A DNA stretch of 64,000 bases from Janthinobacterium sp. FW305-129. GTDB lineage: Bacteria; Pseudomonadota; Gammaproteobacteria; Burkholderiales; Burkholderiaceae_D. Positions 53,152-62,313 of this stretch are shown one piece after another (position 1 is the stretch's first letter; every line of letters begins with the position of its first letter). The translations under genes were made by a program, and so were the position numbers. The stretch is from NCBI RefSeq assembly GCF_020858115.1, contig NZ_JACYMM010000003.1, forward strand, positions 310,001 through 374,000, given 5' to 3'. The notes under the pieces are model-generated. The model ran no database searches. It saw only the letters and a program-made list of their open reading frames with translations, and was not told the DNA's origin.

Positions 53152-53225
53152 AGATGGAAGTTTAGCGGAACTGCCGCCATTGCGGTCCAAAAAATACGCA
53201 GATGGCGGCAAAATTGGGCAAAAAC

Positions 53226-54686
53226 CTACACCCAGCCCTTCGCCTTCACCTCGTCATACGTCTTGTCCAGGCACAGCCGTATCAGCGCCACCATCTCATC
53301 GATCTGCGCGCGCGTCATCACCAGCGGCGGGGCGACGATCATGCGTTCGCCCACGGCGCGCATGATGACGCCGTTGTCGAACATGTGGCCGCGGCAGATC
53401 ATGCCCACGCCCTGGCCCTCGTCGAACAGCTCGTTGTCGTGCACGGTGGCGCCCTTGCGGCGCACCAGGTTCAGCCCCGCGACGAGGCCGCAGCTGTCCG
53501 CATAGCCGACCAGCGGATGCTCACCCAGGCTGGCGAAGCACTGCTTCAGGTACGGTCCCGTGTCCTCGGCCACCTTGGCCACCAGCTGCTCTTCCTCGAT
53601 GATGCGGATGTTTTCCAGCGCGGCCGCGCAGGCCACGGGGTGGCCCGAATACGTGAAACCGTGCGTGAATTCGCCGCCCCGCTCGATCAATACCTTGGCC
53701 ACCCTGTCGCCCACCAGCACGCCGCCCAGGGGCACGTAGCCCGAGGTGACGCCCTTGGCAAACGTGATCAGGTCGGGCTTGATGCCGAACAGCTCGGAGC
53801 CGAACCAGCGCCCCAGGCGGCCGAAGCCGCAGATGACTTCATCGGCGATCAGCAAGATGCCGTACTTGTCGCAGATGCGGCCGATTTCGGGCCAGTACGT
53901 CGATGGCGGGATAATGACGCCGCCCGCGCCCTGTACCGGTTCGCCGATGAAAGCGGCCACCTTGTCGGCGCCGATCTCGAGGATCTTGTCTTCCAGCCAG
54001 CCGGCCGCCTTCAAGCCGAAGGCTTCCGGAGACAAACCGTGGCCCGACTCCAGGTAATTGGGCTGGCCGATATGCGCGATGCCCGGTATCGGCAAGCCGC
54101 CCTGCGCATGCATGCCGTCCATGCCGCCCAGCGATGCCCCCGCCACCGTGCTGCCGTGATACGCGTTGTGGCGGCTGATGATGGTGTGGCGCTCCTTGTA
54201 GCCGAGGATATCCCAGTAGCGGCGCACCATGCGCAAATTCGTGTCGTTGCCTTCCGAGCCGGAACTGGTGAAGAACACGTGCTGGAACTGCGGCGGCGAT
54301 ATCTGCGCCAGCTTGGCCGCCAGCTGCGCGGCCGGCACGTTCGTCGTGCCAAAGAAGCTGTTATAGAAGGGCAGCGTCTCCATCTGTTTGTACACGGCTT
54401 GCGAAATCGACGTGCGGCCGTAGCCCACGTTGACGCACCACAGGCCCGACATGCCGTCGACGATCTTCTTGCCCTGGCTATCCCACAGGTAGACGCCGTC
54501 GCCGCGCACGATCACGCGCGCGCCCTTGCTTGCCAGGTCCTGGAAGTCGGTGAACGGATGCAGGTAGTGGGCCGAATCCATCTGCTGGATGGCGGCCGTG
54601 TCGTACACCTGCGGCGCCGCGTTCTTTTGCGCCACGGACGATACAAAAGCGGCGCTCGGCGCCAGCGGATTGTTTGTTGTGCTCAT
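53226..54686 (-). CDS. spuC: putrescine-pyruvate aminotransferase (class III, SpuC-like)
   Basis: This PLP-dependent class III aminotransferase has 486 residues. It has an N-terminal HYLHPFTDFQDLASKGARVIVRGDGVYLWDSQGKK and the cofactor-binding block TSSGSEGNDTNLRMVRRYW. IADEVICGFGRLG follows, with the PLP lysine in ITFAKGVTSGYVPLGGVLV. It resembles Pseudomonas SpuC, which transaminates putrescine or diaminopropane to the aldehyde. This gives a second route beside gamma-glutamylation. It follows puuA by ten bases. Confidence 0.91.
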   Translation of the reverse strand: MSTTNNPLAPSAAFVSSVAQKNAAPQVYDTAAIQQMDSAHYLHPFTDFQDLASKGARVIVRGDGVYLWDSQGKKIVDGMSGLWCVNVGYGRTSISQAVYKQMETLPFYNSFFGTTNVPAAQLAAKLAQISPPQFQHVFFTSSGSEGNDTNLRMVRRYWDILGYKERHTIISRHNAYHGSTVAGASLGGMDGMHAQGGLPIPGIAHIGQPNYLESGHGLSPEAFGLKAAGWLEDKILEIGADKVAAFIGEPVQGAGGVIIPPSTYWPEIGRICDKYGILLIADEVICGFGRLGRWFGSELFGIKPDLITFAKGVTSGYVPLGGVLVGDRVAKVLIERGGEFTHGFTYSGHPVACAAALENIRIIEEEQLVAKVAEDTGPYLKQCFASLGEHPLVGYADSCGLVAGLNLVRRKGATVHDNELFDEGQGVGMICRGHMFDNGVIMRAVGERMIVAPPLVMTRAQIDEMVALIRLCLDKTYDEVKAKGWV

Positions 54687-54696
54687 AGGTGATCCT

Positions 54697-56067
54697 TTAT
54701 ACGTGCAGTAAGAGATGCTCGCGCTCCCACGGACTGATGACGGTCATGAATTCCTGGTGCTCCAGGTCCTTGATGGCCGCATACACGTCGATGAAGCGCT
54801 CGCCCAGCACCGTGCGCAGCTTGTCTTCCGCGCGCAGCAGCTGCAGGGCCTCGGGCAAGCCTTGCGGCAGCTCGAATTTCATGTCGTAGGCGCTGCCCAC
54901 CATCATCGGCGTCGCTTCCAGCTGTTCCGTCATGCCGAGATAGCCGCAGGCCAGGGTGACGGCCAGGGCCAGGTAGGGATTCGCGTCGGCGCCGATGATG
55001 CGGTTTTCCACGCGGCGGTCCTGCACGCCCGACTCGGGCACGCGGAAACCCACCGTGCGGTTGTCCAGGCCCCACTGGATGTTGATCGGCGCGGCCGTGT
55101 GGCGCACGATGCGGCGGTAGGAGTTCACGTAGGGCGCGACGATGGCCATGGCCGACGGCATGTAGCGCTGCAGGCCCGCGATGTAATGCTTGAAGATGGG
55201 CGCGGCCGAACCGTCCTCGTTGCTGAAGATATTCAAGCCCGTCTTCGCGTCGACGACGCTCTGGTGCACATGCATGGCGGAACCCGGCTCGCCCGCCATG
55301 GGCTTGGCCATGAAGGTGGCGTACATATCGTGTTTTAACGCTGCTTCGCGCAGGGTGCGCTTGAAGAAGAAGACCTTGTCGGCCAGGCCTAATGGATCGC
55401 CGTGCAAGAAGTTGATTTCCATCTGACCCGCGCCGATTTCGTGGATCAGCGTATCGACGTCAAGGTTCATCAGTTCGCAGTAATCGTAGATATCCTCGAA
55501 CAGCGGGTCGAATTCATTGACGGCGTCGATGCTGTACACCTGGCGGCTGGTTTCCGCCCGGCCGCTGCGGCCGATGGGCGGCTTCAAGGGCAAGTCGGGG
55601 TCCGTGTTTTTCGCCGTCAGGTAGAACTCCAGCTCCGGCGCCACCACGGGTTTCCAGCCCTTGTCCGCATACAGTTTCAGCACGCGCCGCAACACGGATC
55701 TTGGCGCAAAATCGACCAGCGCACCATCGGAAAAATAGCAGTCGTGGATGACCTGCGCGGTAGGATCGGTAGCCCACGGCACCATGGTGATGGTGGTGGG
55801 ATCGGCCTTCAAGATCATGTCGCGGTCGGTGCTGGAAATGGCGCGGTCGTAGCCGCCATCATCGACCGGATAATTGCCCGTCACGGTCATGCCCAGCACC
55901 GCTTCCGGGATGCGCATGCCGCGCTCCTGGGTGAATTTCCCGCGCGGCAGGATCTTCCCGCGCGCCACGCCCGTCAAGTCGGGCACCAGGCATTCGATTT
56001 CCGTGACGCGCTTTTCATTGAGCCACAAATCCATATCCGTATAGGTGAAATTTTCGCGTATTGCCAT
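54697..56067 (-). CDS. puuA: glutamine synthetase-family enzyme, probable gamma-glutamylputrescine synthetase
   Basis: This 456-residue ATP-dependent ligase has the glutamine synthetase fold. GAGQMEINFLHGDPLGLADKVFFFKRTLREAA carries the metal-binding glutamates, and GSAMHVHQS plus NSYRRIV...NIQWGLDNRTVGFRVPE complete the active site. It lacks the tyrosine adenylylation loop typical of GlnA. Its place between puuD and spuC supports the role of joining glutamate to putrescine. It lies 54 bases after puuD. Confidence 0.9.
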   Translation of the reverse strand: MAIRENFTYTDMDLWLNEKRVTEIECLVPDLTGVARGKILPRGKFTQERGMRIPEAVLGMTVTGNYPVDDGGYDRAISSTDRDMILKADPTTITMVPWATDPTAQVIHDCYFSDGALVDFAPRSVLRRVLKLYADKGWKPVVAPELEFYLTAKNTDPDLPLKPPIGRSGRAETSRQVYSIDAVNEFDPLFEDIYDYCELMNLDVDTLIHEIGAGQMEINFLHGDPLGLADKVFFFKRTLREAALKHDMYATFMAKPMAGEPGSAMHVHQSVVDAKTGLNIFSNEDGSAAPIFKHYIAGLQRYMPSAMAIVAPYVNSYRRIVRHTAAPINIQWGLDNRTVGFRVPESGVQDRRVENRIIGADANPYLALAVTLACGYLGMTEQLEATPMMVGSAYDMKFELPQGLPEALQLLRAEDKLRTVLGERFIDVYAAIKDLEHQEFMTVISPWEREHLLLHV

Positions 56068-56121
56068 GTTTCCCTCTCGCTGGTCTTGATCAAACGCCGC
56101 GTGCTGCGGGCGGCGCGCCTG

Positions 56122-56886
56122 TCATTCTGTCTTTCTGTGCTGCTCCTGGTAATCGCGGCACGCCTGGCCGAAGGCGCCGAACAGCCGCATGGACTGCGGA
56201 TTGTCTTCCACCTGCCATTCCGGGTGCCATTGCACGGCCAGCGCAAAGCCGGCGGCGCTGGCCACCGTATACGCTTCCACCAGGCCGTCGTCGGCCAGCG
56301 CTTCCACCAGCAAGCCGTCGGCCAGCCGCGCGATGCCCTGGCCATGCAGGGAATTGACCATCATTTCGCTCTCGCCGCCCAGCAGCCGCGACAGCACGCC
56401 GTCGGGCATCAGCTTGATGCGGTGCGCGGATGCGTACTGGCGCGCCAGGGTATCGAGCACGTTCTCGCGGTGGTCCATCATGCCCGGCATCGCATGCACG
56501 GCCTGGTGCAGGCTGCCGCCCAGGGCCACGTTGACTTCCTGGAAGCCGCGGCAGATGGCGAGCAACGGCAACTGGCGCGCCAGCGCGGCGCGGATCAGGG
56601 GCAAGGTGGTGGCGTCGCGCGCGGGGTCTTGCGGCAGGTCGGGATGGAGGATATCTTCGCCGTACAGGCGCGCGTCGACGTTCGAGGCCGAGCCGGTCAG
56701 CATCACGCCGTCGGCGACCTGCAGCGCCGCTTCCAGGTCGGCGTCGGCGCCCAGGGCGGGCAGCAGCAGCGGCATGCAGCCGGCGCCGCGCAGCACGGCG
56801 TGCAGGTATTTGTCCTGCGCCATGTGCCAGGCGTGGCTGCCCAGCTGGCGCTGGCAGGCGGGAACGAGAACGATGGGACGGCGCAT
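56122..56886 (-). CDS. puuD: gamma-glutamyl-gamma-aminobutyrate hydrolase
   Basis: This class I glutamine amidotransferase-like hydrolase releases GABA from gamma-glutamyl-GABA, the last step of the Puu pathway. The 254-residue product has the nucleophile Cys in LLAICRGFQEVNVALGGSLHQ and the His/Glu pair in AVQWHPEW. The block MLTGSASNVDARLYGED is typical. The ATG at 56886 has GAGGTAG upstream. It heads the catabolic transcript and is divergent from an MFS gene. Confidence 0.91.
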   Translation of the reverse strand: MRRPIVLVPACQRQLGSHAWHMAQDKYLHAVLRGAGCMPLLLPALGADADLEAALQVADGVMLTGSASNVDARLYGEDILHPDLPQDPARDATTLPLIRAALARQLPLLAICRGFQEVNVALGGSLHQAVHAMPGMMDHRENVLDTLARQYASAHRIKLMPDGVLSRLLGGESEMMVNSLHGQGIARLADGLLVEALADDGLVEAYTVASAAGFALAVQWHPEWQVEDNPQSMRLFGAFGQACRDYQEQHRKTE

Positions 56887-56914
56887 GGTGCTACCTCGCT
56901 GGCGTGACGATCCA

Positions 56915-56957
56915 ATGACAGCGCCATGACAGCGCTGCCGCTCGCTACACTGTACAG
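56915..56957. promoter_or_regulatory. candidate regulatory region between puuD and the MFS gene
   Basis: An 11-bp direct repeat (ATGACAGCGCC then ATGACAGCGCT, 56915-56936) is followed by the palindrome CTGTACAG (56950-56957). The repeats are one helical turn apart. They lie 30-70 bases upstream of puuD in the 264-base divergent gap; the rest of the gap shows nothing clear. Confidence 0.4.
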
Positions 56958-57151
56958 CAGAGCCGGTAGAAACGGCCACACGTGGCCAACGGCGGCACAC
57001 ATCGCCTACACTACGGCCTTGCTTTATTAAAATCATCATATGCCCGTCCGGCGCCAAACACCAGCGCCACCGGCAAAGTCCCTTACTTTCCCATGCATCC
57101 ACACCGCTTTCCAGCCTTCCGAAACTCCTTTTTCACCCTGCGGGGACAGCC

Positions 57152-58297
57152 ATGAAGCACATGCCATGGCGCGACTTCTTTGCCCTCGTGGTCAGCATCG
57201 GCGTGGTCGGCCTGGGCCTGGGCGCGACCATGCCGTTGACGGCGCTGACCCTGCACCAGCGCGGCGTGGGCACGGACATCATCGGCATGATCACGGCCGT
57301 CAGCGCGCTCGGCATCCTGGCCGCCTCGCCATTCGTCTCGCGCTGGGTGGGGCGCTTCGGCGCGCGCGCCACCATGCTGGGCGCCGTCTGGGTGGCGTCG
57401 CTGGCGACGATCGCCATGCAGTTCACCGATCATCTGCTGGCGTGGAGCGTGCTGCGTTTCCTGTTCGGCGGCGCCATGGGCGTGCTGTTCACCATCGGCG
57501 AAGCGTGGGTGAACCGCCTGGCGCCCGACAATTCGCGCGGACGCGTGGTGGCCATGTACACCACCAGTTTTACCTTCTTCCAGCTGATCGGCCCTGCCCT
57601 CGTGGCCCTCTTCAACGACAAGATCAGCTGGAGCTTCGCCGCCTGCGGCCTGCTGTTTTTGCTGGCCGTGCCGGGCCTGATGCTGATCTCGAACGGCGGC
57701 CCGGAACGCGAACCGGAGGAACAGGGCGTGAAGTGGATCTTGATCCTGCCGCGCATGCCGATGATCGTGCTGGGCGCCGCCTTCTTCGCCCTGTTCGACA
57801 CCCTGGCATTGAGCCTCCTGCCCCTGTACGCGATGGAGCACGGCATCGGCACGGACCTGGCCCTGCTATCGGCCACCGTGGTGCTGGTGGGCGACACGGG
57901 CCTGCAATTCGCGCTGGGATGGATGGCCGACCGCTTTGGCCGCGCCAGGGTACACGCGGGCTGCGGCGTGGCCGTCTGCCTGCTGCTGCCGCTGCTGCCC
58001 TTCGCCGTCGGCACGCCGTGGCTGTGGTGGACCTTGCTGCTGTTGCTGGGCGCGGCGGCGGGCGGCATCTACATGCTGGCGCTGGTGGCCTGCGGCGAGC
58101 GCTTTACGGGCCTGTCGCTGACCAGCGCCAGCGCCATCGTCAACGCCACCTGGGGCGTCACCAGCGGCGGCGGCCCCTTGCTGACGGGCGTGCTGATGCA
58201 ATCAGTCGGCGTGAACGCCCTGCCTGCCGTGATGTGGGTGTGCTGCGCCATTTTCGTCGGCAGCGCCGTGTGGGAACGCAGGAAGGGGATCGTGTAA
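57152..58297 (+). CDS. MFS transporter, unassigned substrate
   Basis: This 381-residue protein has about twelve predicted helices. It is of the compact MFS group with GLGLGATMPLTALTLHQRGVGTDIIGMITAVSALGILAASPFVSRWVGRFG, FLFGGAMGVLFTIGEAWVN and ALGWMADRFGRARVHAG. It may export a drug or metabolite; nothing in the sequence fixes the substrate. It is divergent from puuD and convergent with the anti-sigma-like gene, leaving only four bases between the stops. Confidence 0.87.
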   Translation: MKHMPWRDFFALVVSIGVVGLGLGATMPLTALTLHQRGVGTDIIGMITAVSALGILAASPFVSRWVGRFGARATMLGAVWVASLATIAMQFTDHLLAWSVLRFLFGGAMGVLFTIGEAWVNRLAPDNSRGRVVAMYTTSFTFFQLIGPALVALFNDKISWSFAACGLLFLLAVPGLMLISNGGPEREPEEQGVKWILILPRMPMIVLGAAFFALFDTLALSLLPLYAMEHGIGTDLALLSATVVLVGDTGLQFALGWMADRFGRARVHAGCGVAVCLLLPLLPFAVGTPWLWWTLLLLLGAAAGGIYMLALVACGERFTGLSLTSASAIVNATWGVTSGGGPLLTGVLMQSVGVNALPAVMWVCCAIFVGSAVWERRKGIV

Positions 58298-58301
58298 CGC
58301 G

Positions 58302-59090
58302 CTACTTTTTTTCCAGCCGCTGCCGCAGCTCCTCGGCCACGGGATAGTCGGGATATGCCTGCCGGAACGCCGTCCACTCCTCGTGCGCCAGGGTATCCTC
58401 GCCCGCCTTGAGCAGGGCGTCGATCTTCACCAGCCATACGGAGGCGTCGAGCTTTACCGGCGGCGGCAGCGGCGCGGAGCGGGCCGCCACGGGAGCGGGC
58501 ATGGCCAGCGCGCGCTGCACGAGCGCCGGGCGTTGCAGGCCGGCTTCAGCCTGAATGGCGGCTTGCTGCTCCATTGCCGCAGCAGGCGCCGGCGGTGGCG
58601 GCGGTGGCGGCGGCGCAGGGGGAGCAACGGGTACTGACACGTGCGCTGGCACCGGCTCGGCCTGCGCCGGCGGCCTCGGTGCCGCCTTGGTCATGGCGCG
58701 CGGTGCTGGCCGCGGTGGCGCAGACTCAGTGGCAGGTGCAGCGGCCGGTGCGGACATCACCTCCTGCGTGAGCGGTTCCCCTACGACGGGAAATTGCGCC
58801 GGTTTCGACCCGAACCAGTCCACACCGATCAGGTTTACCGTCAACAGCACGGCGGCGGCCAGTCCCAGCGGCACGCGCCAGCGCTGCAGGTAATCGGGCG
58901 ATTTCTTGGCCGGTAAGGTGCGCCGCACGCCATCGGCGCTGTCGTTCGCGGCAACGGGTTTTGCCAATGCTTTTTCAGCGTCGGCCAGGATGGCCGCATC
59001 GAGCGCGCTGGAAGGCGCGGGCTGCGGCAGGCTGGCCAGCAACGCGTTCAATTCCTCGTCATTCGGTTCGTCGTGATTGTGCGTATTCAT
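58302..59090 (-). CDS. anti-sigma-factor-like single-pass membrane protein, proline-rich
   Basis: This 262-residue protein is paired with the sigma factor gene through an ATGA overlap. It has a cytoplasmic part (1-72) with NDEELNALLASLPQP, one membrane helix at about 73-90 (VPLGLAAAVLLTVNLIGV), and a long Pro/Ala-rich stretch (about 100-205, including APPPPPPPPAPA). The C-terminus (LVKIDALLKAGEDTLAHEEWTAFRQAYPDYPV) looks helical, like a tetratricopeptide-type unit. I see no HxxxCxxC zinc motif. The anti-sigma role is inferred from position and topology. Confidence 0.75.
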   Translation of the reverse strand: MNTHNHDEPNDEELNALLASLPQPAPSSALDAAILADAEKALAKPVAANDSADGVRRTLPAKKSPDYLQRWRVPLGLAAAVLLTVNLIGVDWFGSKPAQFPVVGEPLTQEVMSAPAAAPATESAPPRPAPRAMTKAAPRPPAQAEPVPAHVSVPVAPPAPPPPPPPPAPAAAMEQQAAIQAEAGLQRPALVQRALAMPAPVAARSAPLPPPVKLDASVWLVKIDALLKAGEDTLAHEEWTAFRQAYPDYPVAEELRQRLEKK

Positions 59091-59653
59091 GCCTGTCCTC
59101 CCGCGCCAGCGGCGCTGTCCAAGCCCGCGCGCAATTTCTGCATGGCGTAGCGCAGCCGGCTCTTGACGGTTTCCGCTTCCGCCCCCGTCACCACGGCGAT
59201 CTCGAGGATGCTCATGCCGCTGAACTGCTGCAGCACCAGCGCTTCCTTCTGTTCCGCCGGCAGCGCGGCGATGGCCGCATGCAGCCGTGCATGCTGCTGT
59301 TTCTGCTCCAGCGACTGCGGCGGCGAGGCGCCCTCGTCCGCCAGTTCGCCCACGCCGTCGTGTTCCTGTCCTTCCCGCTGGCGCAGGAGGTCGATCAGGC
59401 GGTTGCGCGCGATCTGGTACAGATAGGTGCGAAACGCCGCCTGCGGCTGGTAGCCGGCGCGCGCCGCATGCAGGCTGGCCCACGCATCCTGCACGATCTC
59501 GTCCACCCACGCGCGGCGCGGCGAACGCCAGGCCACGAAGCGGTACAGCCCCTGGCTGTGGCGCCGGTACAGCTCGCGAAACGACGGCAGGTCGCCGGCG
59601 CTGTAGCGCAGCATCAGGTCTTCATCCGTCGCGGTCAATAAAGTGTCGGGCAT
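59087..59653 (-). CDS. ECF-type RNA polymerase sigma factor
   Basis: This 188-residue extracytoplasmic-function sigma factor has a region 2 with DEDLMLRYSAGDLPSFRELYRRHSQGLYRFV and QDAWASLHAARAGYQPQAAFRTYLYQIARNRLIDLLRQ. Region 4 carries LPAEQKEALVLQQFSGMSILEIAVVTGAEAETVKSRLRYAMQKLR. The ATG at 59653 gives the usual start. It is coupled to the membrane protein gene downstream. The beta-propeller gene lies upstream on the same strand with a 49-base gap. The regulon is unknown. Confidence 0.92.
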   Translation of the reverse strand: MPDTLLTATDEDLMLRYSAGDLPSFRELYRRHSQGLYRFVAWRSPRRAWVDEIVQDAWASLHAARAGYQPQAAFRTYLYQIARNRLIDLLRQREGQEHDGVGELADEGASPPQSLEQKQQHARLHAAIAALPAEQKEALVLQQFSGMSILEIAVVTGAEAETVKSRLRYAMQKLRAGLDSAAGAGGQA

Positions 59654-59702
59654 GCGAATCAGTGTAGCCGAACTGCGCGGCAGCGGCAATTTCCCGACGC
59701 CG

Positions 59703-61589
59703 TCAGCGTACAGTGGGTACGATGGGCGCATAGCTGATGCGGCGCACTTCGCGGATCTGTCCATCCCTGAGCGCCCCTTCCACCAGTTCATAACCGAGCA
59801 AGGCGAAGACCCGGCCCTGCAGGAACAGGGGCCGCGCATTGCCATACCAGTCCACGCACGATGCGCGGCAGCCGTCGTCCGGCGCCTGGCCCGGCCGCGC
59901 GGCAAGCGCGCCCAGTTCCGTCAATGTCAAACCGCTGTTGCGCAGATACAGGACGGAGGCGGCTGACTTGTTGAGGCCAGGCCGCTCGTCCGCGCCCAGG
60001 ATGGGCAAGCCGATCAGGCCCTCATTTTGAGCTTGCGGCTTGTAGAAAAAGCCGTGGCTGCGCGACTCGCCCTGCGCCGCGTCGGCGCGGATGTAGCGCG
60101 TGGCGACCGCCGCCTGCGCCCCCAGGCCGATGGTGCTGAAGTGCAAATCCCTGCCCTGTGCGCCAATCACCACCGCATCATTGCCCAGCGCCTCGATGCG
60201 CTCCACGCCGTGCGGCAGGGACAAGGCTTGCACGCCGCCCGCGTCGGCCCAGCGCACGGCGTACAGGGGCTGGCGCGGCCAGGCCTGATCGGCCTTGCGG
60301 CGTCCCGCATTGCCCGGATTGCCGTACAACAGATATGACCCGACATAACGGTTCTGCAGGCCGTAGCCGCCACCACCGGGCAGCGGCTTGTAGCTGCCGG
60401 CGGGCGCGCTGTCGCGGCCATCGGAAAACGACGCCAATGGCACGCGCAGCAGGGCCATGTCGCCCCGCCCCCGCGCGCCATCCCACATGGCGTCGCCCTG
60501 GCCCTCGGCGCGCAGCAGGACGTTCAGGTGGCCATCAGCGCTTTCCAGGAACGAGAACTGGTCGATGGGCGCGCCCGCCACCTTCAGGGCGCTGGGCGCC
60601 GTGCCATCGAGGGGAATGCGGAACACGCCCGAGTCGCTGCCGCGGCGCGTGGTCCACACGAAGACGGATTCGCCCGACACGTAAAACACGCGCCCCTGCG
60701 GCCCCATCACGGCGGTCGCTTCGCAACGCATGTCGCGCTGTGCCAGGTCGCACACGGTGACCGTATGCAGGGTCAGACCAAAGCCTGGTTCGGGCTCTTC
60801 ATCGGTGCGGTAGATGCGCGTGGCAGGGGCGATGCGCTTGAAATCGGACGGCACGGCATCGGGGCGCCAGCGGCGCAGCGCGGGGAAGCCGCCGAACGGG
60901 TCGCCCCGGCGCAAGTTCAGCGACAGGGGCGAATAGAACACCAGTTTGCTGCCGATCAGGCGGCTGGCGTAATTGCGCGACGAATAGTAATCGTTGGAGC
61001 GCAAATGGTAAGTCGAGCGGTAGGCCAGCTTGCCGTCCGCGTCGATGTCGAACAGGCCGATTTCCGTGCCGCCCCGGCTGTAGCTGTAGCCGATCACCAC
61101 CACCGTATCGCCGTCGAGCAGCATCTCGTCATACCAGCTGCCCGATGGGTCGCTGCCCGGCGCGTACGCGTCGAGCGAGGCGACGGGCTGCAGGGCATTG
61201 CCGCCCACCTGCACGGTAAACAGCTTGCCGCGCCGGAGCATCACCAGGTGCCTGCCATGCAGCTTGACGATGCCGCCTTCGTCCACGCCCGCCGTCTGCA
61301 CATTGGTGACGGATTCCGCCGCTTCTGCCGATGCCGCCGGCGCCGCTTTCGCCGCCATCGGCGCGGGAGGGGCCGGTGGCGCCGACATGTACTGCGCCGT
61401 GGCGCGCTGCAGTTTCTGCTGCTCCCTTTGCAGCGCCGCCTGGCGCGCCTGCAGCTGCTGCAGGTAGGCGCTCAAGGCTTGCTCGCTGGCGAACGGCGCC
61501 AGGGTCTTGCGCGGCGCCGTGCCGGCGGCGTGGCTGCCTGCCGACAGCAGCAGGGACAGTATCAATGTGATCTTGAGAGCACTGGACAT
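59703..61589 (-). CDS. secreted beta-propeller domain protein
   Basis: This 628-residue protein has a signal peptide (MSSALKITLILSLLLSAGSHAAG) and a Gln-rich coiled segment (QALSAYLQQLQARQAALQREQQKLQ). The diagnostic start of the C-terminal beta-propeller family is TNVQTAGVDEGGIVKLHGRHL. Repeated beta blades follow, for example EIGLFDIDADGKLAYRSTYHL and RVFYVSGESVFVWTT. It is probably a surface or periplasmic binding protein. The family's function is unknown. GGAGAAG precedes the ATG. It lies just upstream of the sigma and anti-sigma genes and might be part of their signalling unit. Confidence 0.85.
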   Translation of the reverse strand: MSSALKITLILSLLLSAGSHAAGTAPRKTLAPFASEQALSAYLQQLQARQAALQREQQKLQRATAQYMSAPPAPPAPMAAKAAPAASAEAAESVTNVQTAGVDEGGIVKLHGRHLVMLRRGKLFTVQVGGNALQPVASLDAYAPGSDPSGSWYDEMLLDGDTVVVIGYSYSRGGTEIGLFDIDADGKLAYRSTYHLRSNDYYSSRNYASRLIGSKLVFYSPLSLNLRRGDPFGGFPALRRWRPDAVPSDFKRIAPATRIYRTDEEPEPGFGLTLHTVTVCDLAQRDMRCEATAVMGPQGRVFYVSGESVFVWTTRRGSDSGVFRIPLDGTAPSALKVAGAPIDQFSFLESADGHLNVLLRAEGQGDAMWDGARGRGDMALLRVPLASFSDGRDSAPAGSYKPLPGGGGYGLQNRYVGSYLLYGNPGNAGRRKADQAWPRQPLYAVRWADAGGVQALSLPHGVERIEALGNDAVVIGAQGRDLHFSTIGLGAQAAVATRYIRADAAQGESRSHGFFYKPQAQNEGLIGLPILGADERPGLNKSAASVLYLRNSGLTLTELGALAARPGQAPDDGCRASCVDWYGNARPLFLQGRVFALLGYELVEGALRDGQIREVRRISYAPIVPTVR

Positions 61590-61685
61590 CGCTTCTTCTC
61601 CGGTTGACTGGGGTGTGCAACATGAAACGCAGCGGCGCAGAAAAAGGGGTTAAATTTGCGCAAAAATATGCACGTGGCTGCCGTC

Positions 61686-62309
61686 TTACTCAAAACCCCG
61701 TATGCGGTCGCCGTTGAAATTCGGCAGCCGCCACTCGAAATGCAAGGCCAGGAAACGGAACAAAAAGCCCGCGCCGATGGATGCCAGCTGCGCCACCGAG
61801 CTGTCGACCTTGAAGTGCAGCAGGCCAACATACAGGGCACCCGTGAACAGGGCCACGGTGGCATACACTTCGCGCTGCAGCACGAGGGGAATCTGGTTGC
61901 ACAGGATATCGCGCAGCAGGCCGCCGAAGACGCCCGTGATCATCCCCGCCAGCACGACGATGGCTGGATGCATCTTGGCCGACATGGCGATGTCGCAGCC
62001 AATCACGCAAAACGCCACCAGGCCCAGGCCGTCGACCAGCAAAAAGATGGCGCGCAGATGGTGCAGGTAGCGTGCGACAAAGGCCGTCACAATGGCCGCG
62101 CCGATGGTAAACAGCAGGTATTCGGGATGCGCGATCCAGCCCAGCGGATAGTGCCCCAGCAGCACGTCGCGCACGGTGCCGCCGCCCAGCGCCGTGACGG
62201 TGCCGATCATGCAAATGCCGAACAAATCCATGCCGCGCCGCATGCCCATGATGGCGCCGGACATCGCTTCGGCGACAATCGCCACCAGGTAAATCGTATA
62301 TAGCAGCAT
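61686..62309 (-). CDS. TRIC-family cation channel (UPF0126/YadS-like)
   Basis: This 207-residue membrane protein has seven predicted helices in two repeats. Each repeat holds a conserved block: GTVTALGGGTVRDVLLGHYPLGW and GMITGVFGGLLRDILCNQIPLVLQREVYA. The pattern matches bacterial relatives of the trimeric intracellular cation channel. It probably conducts potassium or other monovalent cations. It starts four bases after the stop of the penicillin-binding protein gene, so the two are co-transcribed. Confidence 0.9.
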   Translation of the reverse strand: MLLYTIYLVAIVAEAMSGAIMGMRRGMDLFGICMIGTVTALGGGTVRDVLLGHYPLGWIAHPEYLLFTIGAAIVTAFVARYLHHLRAIFLLVDGLGLVAFCVIGCDIAMSAKMHPAIVVLAGMITGVFGGLLRDILCNQIPLVLQREVYATVALFTGALYVGLLHFKVDSSVAQLASIGAGFLFRFLALHFEWRLPNFNGDRIRGFE

Positions 62310-62313
62310 GGTC

